A DNA stretch of 64,000 nucleotides from Tenacibaculum sp. MAR_2010_89 (GTDB lineage: Bacteria; Bacteroidota; Bacteroidia; Flavobacteriales; Flavobacteriaceae), in assembly GCF_900105985.1 (NCBI RefSeq), contig NZ_FNUB01000005.1, forward strand, positions 620,001 through 684,000. The letters are read 5' to 3'. Shown here in pieces: positions 60,546 through 64,000 of this stretch. How positions within the stretch are numbered: the first letter of the stretch is position 1; every line of letters starts with the position of its first letter. Position numbers and translations under genes: made by a program. The notes beneath the pieces were generated by a model. It did no database searches. It was given only the letters and a program-made list of their open reading frames with translations, and was not told the origin of the DNA.

Positions 60546-60586
60546 TTTGTAACAAGAGTTACATGAATTTCTCTGTTACAAATATA
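60546..60586 (-). promoter_or_regulatory. Promoter with inverted repeat ahead of the peptidase-threonine operon
   Basis: TATATTTG at 60586-60579 on the minus strand, overlapped by a 9-bp inverted repeat TTTGTAACA/TGTTACAAA spaced by 19-20 nt. A repressor or activator could act at this repeat. Transcription would start near 60572 and pass the terminator at 60441-60492 before the first gene. No clear -33 TTG. Confidence 0.5.
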
Positions 60587-60607
60587 TAAAAATTATAATA
60601 AGTTTTT

Positions 60608-61630
60608 TTAGTCACCTTCATTGTTTTCAGAATTAGAGTATCTGTTAATAGTATTTTTTAGTTTATGAAGTATTTGGTTTCTTAGTTTTTCAGGTTTTAG
60701 TATTTCTATAGAATCTCCATATCCTAATAACAAACGTTCGAGTTCAAAATTAGTTTTCACAAATATGTTAAATATAACACCATCTTCTACACGTTTTATT
60801 AAACGTTGTGATTTATGAAGTGGCTTAGTAATTACGTATGGAGCATGTCTTTTTTCAATCCAAAATTGAATACGTTGTGGTCTTGAATTAGTAACGGTTG
60901 CTCCAACTACATCTTTATAAAAAATATCGCCATCAATTTGTAAATCGTTTAACTCTATATTTTCTTCAATAGCAATGTTAGAAACTCTATCTAATGCTAA
61001 TGTTATATAATTATTTTTATGGGTAGCTAATAAAAACCATCTATTATTATATTCTTTTAATAACTGCGGGTGTAGAACCATGTCACTAGCTTGTCGTGCT
61101 TTAAAGGATTGGTAAGTTATCTTTATTACATTTTTGTTTTTTATAGCATCGTATATAGGATCTATAAACTCTAAGCCTTTTAACTGTTCATTTTTATCTA
61201 AATGAATAATGGCTCTGTTACTTTTGTTGGAAGAATAAACTGAATCTTCCAATCGTTGTAAAACACCATCCATTTCTTTAAACAAAGAGAAGTCTTTAAA
61301 CTGACGTAACATTTCTATGGCTTCATTCATAACCTTTACATCAGCATCAGTAACAGGAATGTTTTTTATGCTATAATCATCTTCTGAATATCTATAATAC
61401 TTCCGTTGATATACTTCAATAGGAGCATTATATCCTAACTTATCACTGCGCATATGCTGAATGTCTAACTGAATAGTACGCTTACTTACATATACATCTT
61501 TTCCTTCATATTCATACAACGCATCAGAACAAGCTTCAATTAAATTATCTAAAGTCCAAGTTCGCATGGTATTTCGTAAGCATTGATCAATCGTTTTATA
61601 ACGGATTAATGCATTTTTATTTGAAGCCAT
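60608..61630 (-). CDS. WYL domain transcriptional regulator
   Basis: 340 residues. N-terminal winged helix (about 5-75, YEYEGKDVYVSKRTIQLDIQ) then a WYL domain (about 150-235) with RWFLLATHKNN as the WYL-like core, and a C-terminal WCX-type region. WYL domains bind ligands, including single-stranded DNA or RNA, and often control stress or defence genes. It is co-transcribed with the HD gene upstream (adjacent) and divergent from rtcB, so regulation of rtcB is plausible. Confidence 0.87.
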   Translation of the reverse strand: MASNKNALIRYKTIDQCLRNTMRTWTLDNLIEACSDALYEYEGKDVYVSKRTIQLDIQHMRSDKLGYNAPIEVYQRKYYRYSEDDYSIKNIPVTDADVKVMNEAIEMLRQFKDFSLFKEMDGVLQRLEDSVYSSNKSNRAIIHLDKNEQLKGLEFIDPIYDAIKNKNVIKITYQSFKARQASDMVLHPQLLKEYNNRWFLLATHKNNYITLALDRVSNIAIEENIELNDLQIDGDIFYKDVVGATVTNSRPQRIQFWIEKRHAPYVITKPLHKSQRLIKRVEDGVIFNIFVKTNFELERLLLGYGDSIEILKPEKLRNQILHKLKNTINRYSNSENNEGD

Positions 61631-62245
61631 TTATAAAGCATTTAGTTCATTCGTAAGATTAAGTTTTGCTTGATTTTCGTATAAGCGTCTAAATTCATTA
61701 GTAGCATAAATAAAAGGTTTATCAATAAAGTGTTGTAAAACTTTTTTACGACCTTTTTTATAAAGAAGATTAGGAACTAGTTTATATTCGTTTCTAATCA
61801 ATTTAGAATAGTTAGAATAAACTTCAGAAGATGTACCTAAAATTGCTAAATCAAAATCTATCATCCATTTTGCATCATTATCTATAGCATCATGTGTTTT
61901 TGTTGCAATTATTTGCTGGTGAATGTTTTCTAGGAAATCAGAAGATAAATTAATCTTTGAGAGTTGATCTAAAGAAACGAGGGCACTTTTTTCTTCATTA
62001 TCTTTTTTCCAAATATTATAGATTATATCATGATAAAAAATAGAAAAAGAAACTATATCAGCATTCTTTAATTCAACTTTATAGGTGTCAAAATAAGTAA
62101 ATAGTTCTTCTAAATGAGAAAAATTATGATAAACTCTATGTTTTTCAGTGTAGTTGTTTTCAAGAGTATTCCATAGAGAATCTATTAAGTCTTTATTAGA
62201 AGTATAAGCTGAAACAAGGTTTTTAAAACGATTTTTTAAGTCCAA
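61631..62245 (-). CDS. HD-superfamily hydrolase-like protein
   Basis: 204 residues from a TTG start. HD fold with HRVYHNFSHLEELF (first His), FSIFYHDIIYNIW (the HD pair, about 70), ATKTHD and IDFDLAILG. Family members are predicted metal phosphohydrolases of unknown substrate. It is directly upstream of the WYL gene and divergent from rtcB by 155 bp. No in-frame ATG is nearby. Confidence 0.75.
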   Translation of the reverse strand: MDLKNRFKNLVSAYTSNKDLIDSLWNTLENNYTEKHRVYHNFSHLEELFTYFDTYKVELKNADIVSFSIFYHDIIYNIWKKDNEEKSALVSLDQLSKINLSSDFLENIHQQIIATKTHDAIDNDAKWMIDFDLAILGTSSEVYSNYSKLIRNEYKLVPNLLYKKGRKKVLQHFIDKPFIYATNEFRRLYENQAKLNLTNELNAL

Positions 62246-62282
62246 GGCTAATTTTTTTATAAAAATAACAAATAATTTTATC

Positions 62283-62301
62283 TACGCAAAAAGATTGCGT
62301 A
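62283..62301. promoter_or_regulatory. Inverted repeat between HD-WYL and rtcB
   Basis: TACGCAA-AAAGA-TTGCGTA, perfect 7-bp arms. Operator candidate for the WYL regulator on both genes. Confidence 0.5.
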
Positions 62302-62359
62302 ATGGTATGTAATATTTGTACCGGAATCATAAGAAAGTAAATAACTTTCAATAGTAATT

Positions 62360-62387
62360 GCTCCACAAAACAAGGAGTTTGTGGAGC
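62360..62387 (+). promoter_or_regulatory. Perfect 10-bp hairpin in the rtcB leader
   Basis: GCTCCACAAA pairs with TTTGTGGAGC around the loop ACAAGGAG, ending 13 nt before the ATG. The loop exposes an AAGGAG Shine-Dalgarno-like stretch, too far from the start to be the usual site. No T-run follows, so it is not a terminator. Confidence 0.6.
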
Positions 62388-62391
62388 TTAA

Positions 62392-63798
<1,407 letters not shown>

Positions 63799-63801
63799 CT
63801 T

Positions 63802-64000
63802 ATGAAGTTTTTTTGTAAAAAATGTAATAGTTTATTAGTGAAAGGATTAAAGGAAGCACAAAAGAAAGAAGTTATCTATGCAGACGAATATGATTTAATC
63901 CCAATTGGGAAATATATAGTCAATAGTGATATTTGGAATTTTGGAGATTTAGAAATTATTTACCTTATAAATGCTAATAATATAGACTTAAAAAGTCATC
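63802..64000 (+). CDS. Partial small zinc-ribbon-like protein after rtcB
   Basis: First 66 codons only; the window ends inside the gene. Starts MKFFCKKCNSLLVKG with a CxxC pair, then a beta-rich acidic part (ADEYDLIPIGKYIV, NFGDLEIIYLI). It follows rtcB by 3 bp and is probably translated with it. I recognise no family. Confidence 0.6.
   Translation, partial: MKFFCKKCNSLLVKGLKEAQKKEVIYADEYDLIPIGKYIVNSDIWNFGDLEIIYLINANNIDLKSH

Overview
This window is AT-rich chromosomal DNA from a marine-type member of the Flavobacteriaceae (Bacteroidetes), in the Tenacibaculum/Polaribacter range. Three things point there: SprA (type IX secretion and gliding), the gene order acpP-fabF-rnc-IPExxxVDY-pyk, and promoters of the Bacteroidetes form TTG-N(18-24)-TAnnTTTG in place of sigma70 boxes. 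Genus and species cannot be fixed from the sequence alone.

Layout. 0-5 kb: a lipoprotein, a lone type IV pilin-like protein, two duplicated stand-alone PAS proteins and a malic enzyme-phosphotransacetylase fusion. 5-16 kb: ruvA, the giant sprA, gcvH, a VanZ-like protein, two tandem TonB proteins and a left-handed beta-helix acyltransferase. 16-23 kb: a tight six-gene minus-strand operon (FAD oxidoreductase, membrane polyferredoxin, YwqK-like protein, two family 2 glycosyltransferases, a polytopic glycosyltransferase). 23-30 kb: an outer membrane barrel, a surface glycosidase-like lipoprotein, a BamA-like barrel, and an arsenosugar-type group (DUF547, AhpD-like, radical SAM ArsS-like, rhodanese). 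30.0-30.4 kb: tRNA-Gly and two tRNA-Leu. 30.5-35.6 kb: heme O synthase and cytochrome oxidase accessory and small subunits. 35.7-41.3 kb: TolC, tsaB, MscS, DUF1304, dodecin, a frameshifted YwqK-like gene, RNase H and purN. 41.5-45.7 kb: acpP, fabF, rnc, IPExxxVDY, pyk. 45.8-49.8 kb: membrane M28 peptidase, CBS protein, GIDE-like protein, zinc-ribbon protein.

49.8-54.1 kb is the accessory part: a small HTH protein, an ISXO2/IS1595-type transposase with a divergent partner gene, three tiny ORFs, and at least three hairpin-dense non-coding stretches. The 51.19-51.57 kb stretch has consensus promoters facing inward from both ends. This is the most unexplained DNA in the window.

54.1-64 kb: a short SSB; a minus-strand operon (ClpP-like/M28 fusion, threonine dehydratase-like, ornithine cyclodeaminase-like, threonine synthase, homoserine kinase-like) behind a leader that contains a terminator and a competing hairpin; then WYL regulator and HD protein genes divergent from an unusual RtcB, which has a perfect 10-bp hairpin in its 5' leader.

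All calls are from reading the sequence. No database search, folding program or alignment was run. Where a TTG or GTG start lies inside a TAnnTTTG promoter or directly upstream of an ATG with a better protein start, the downstream start was used.
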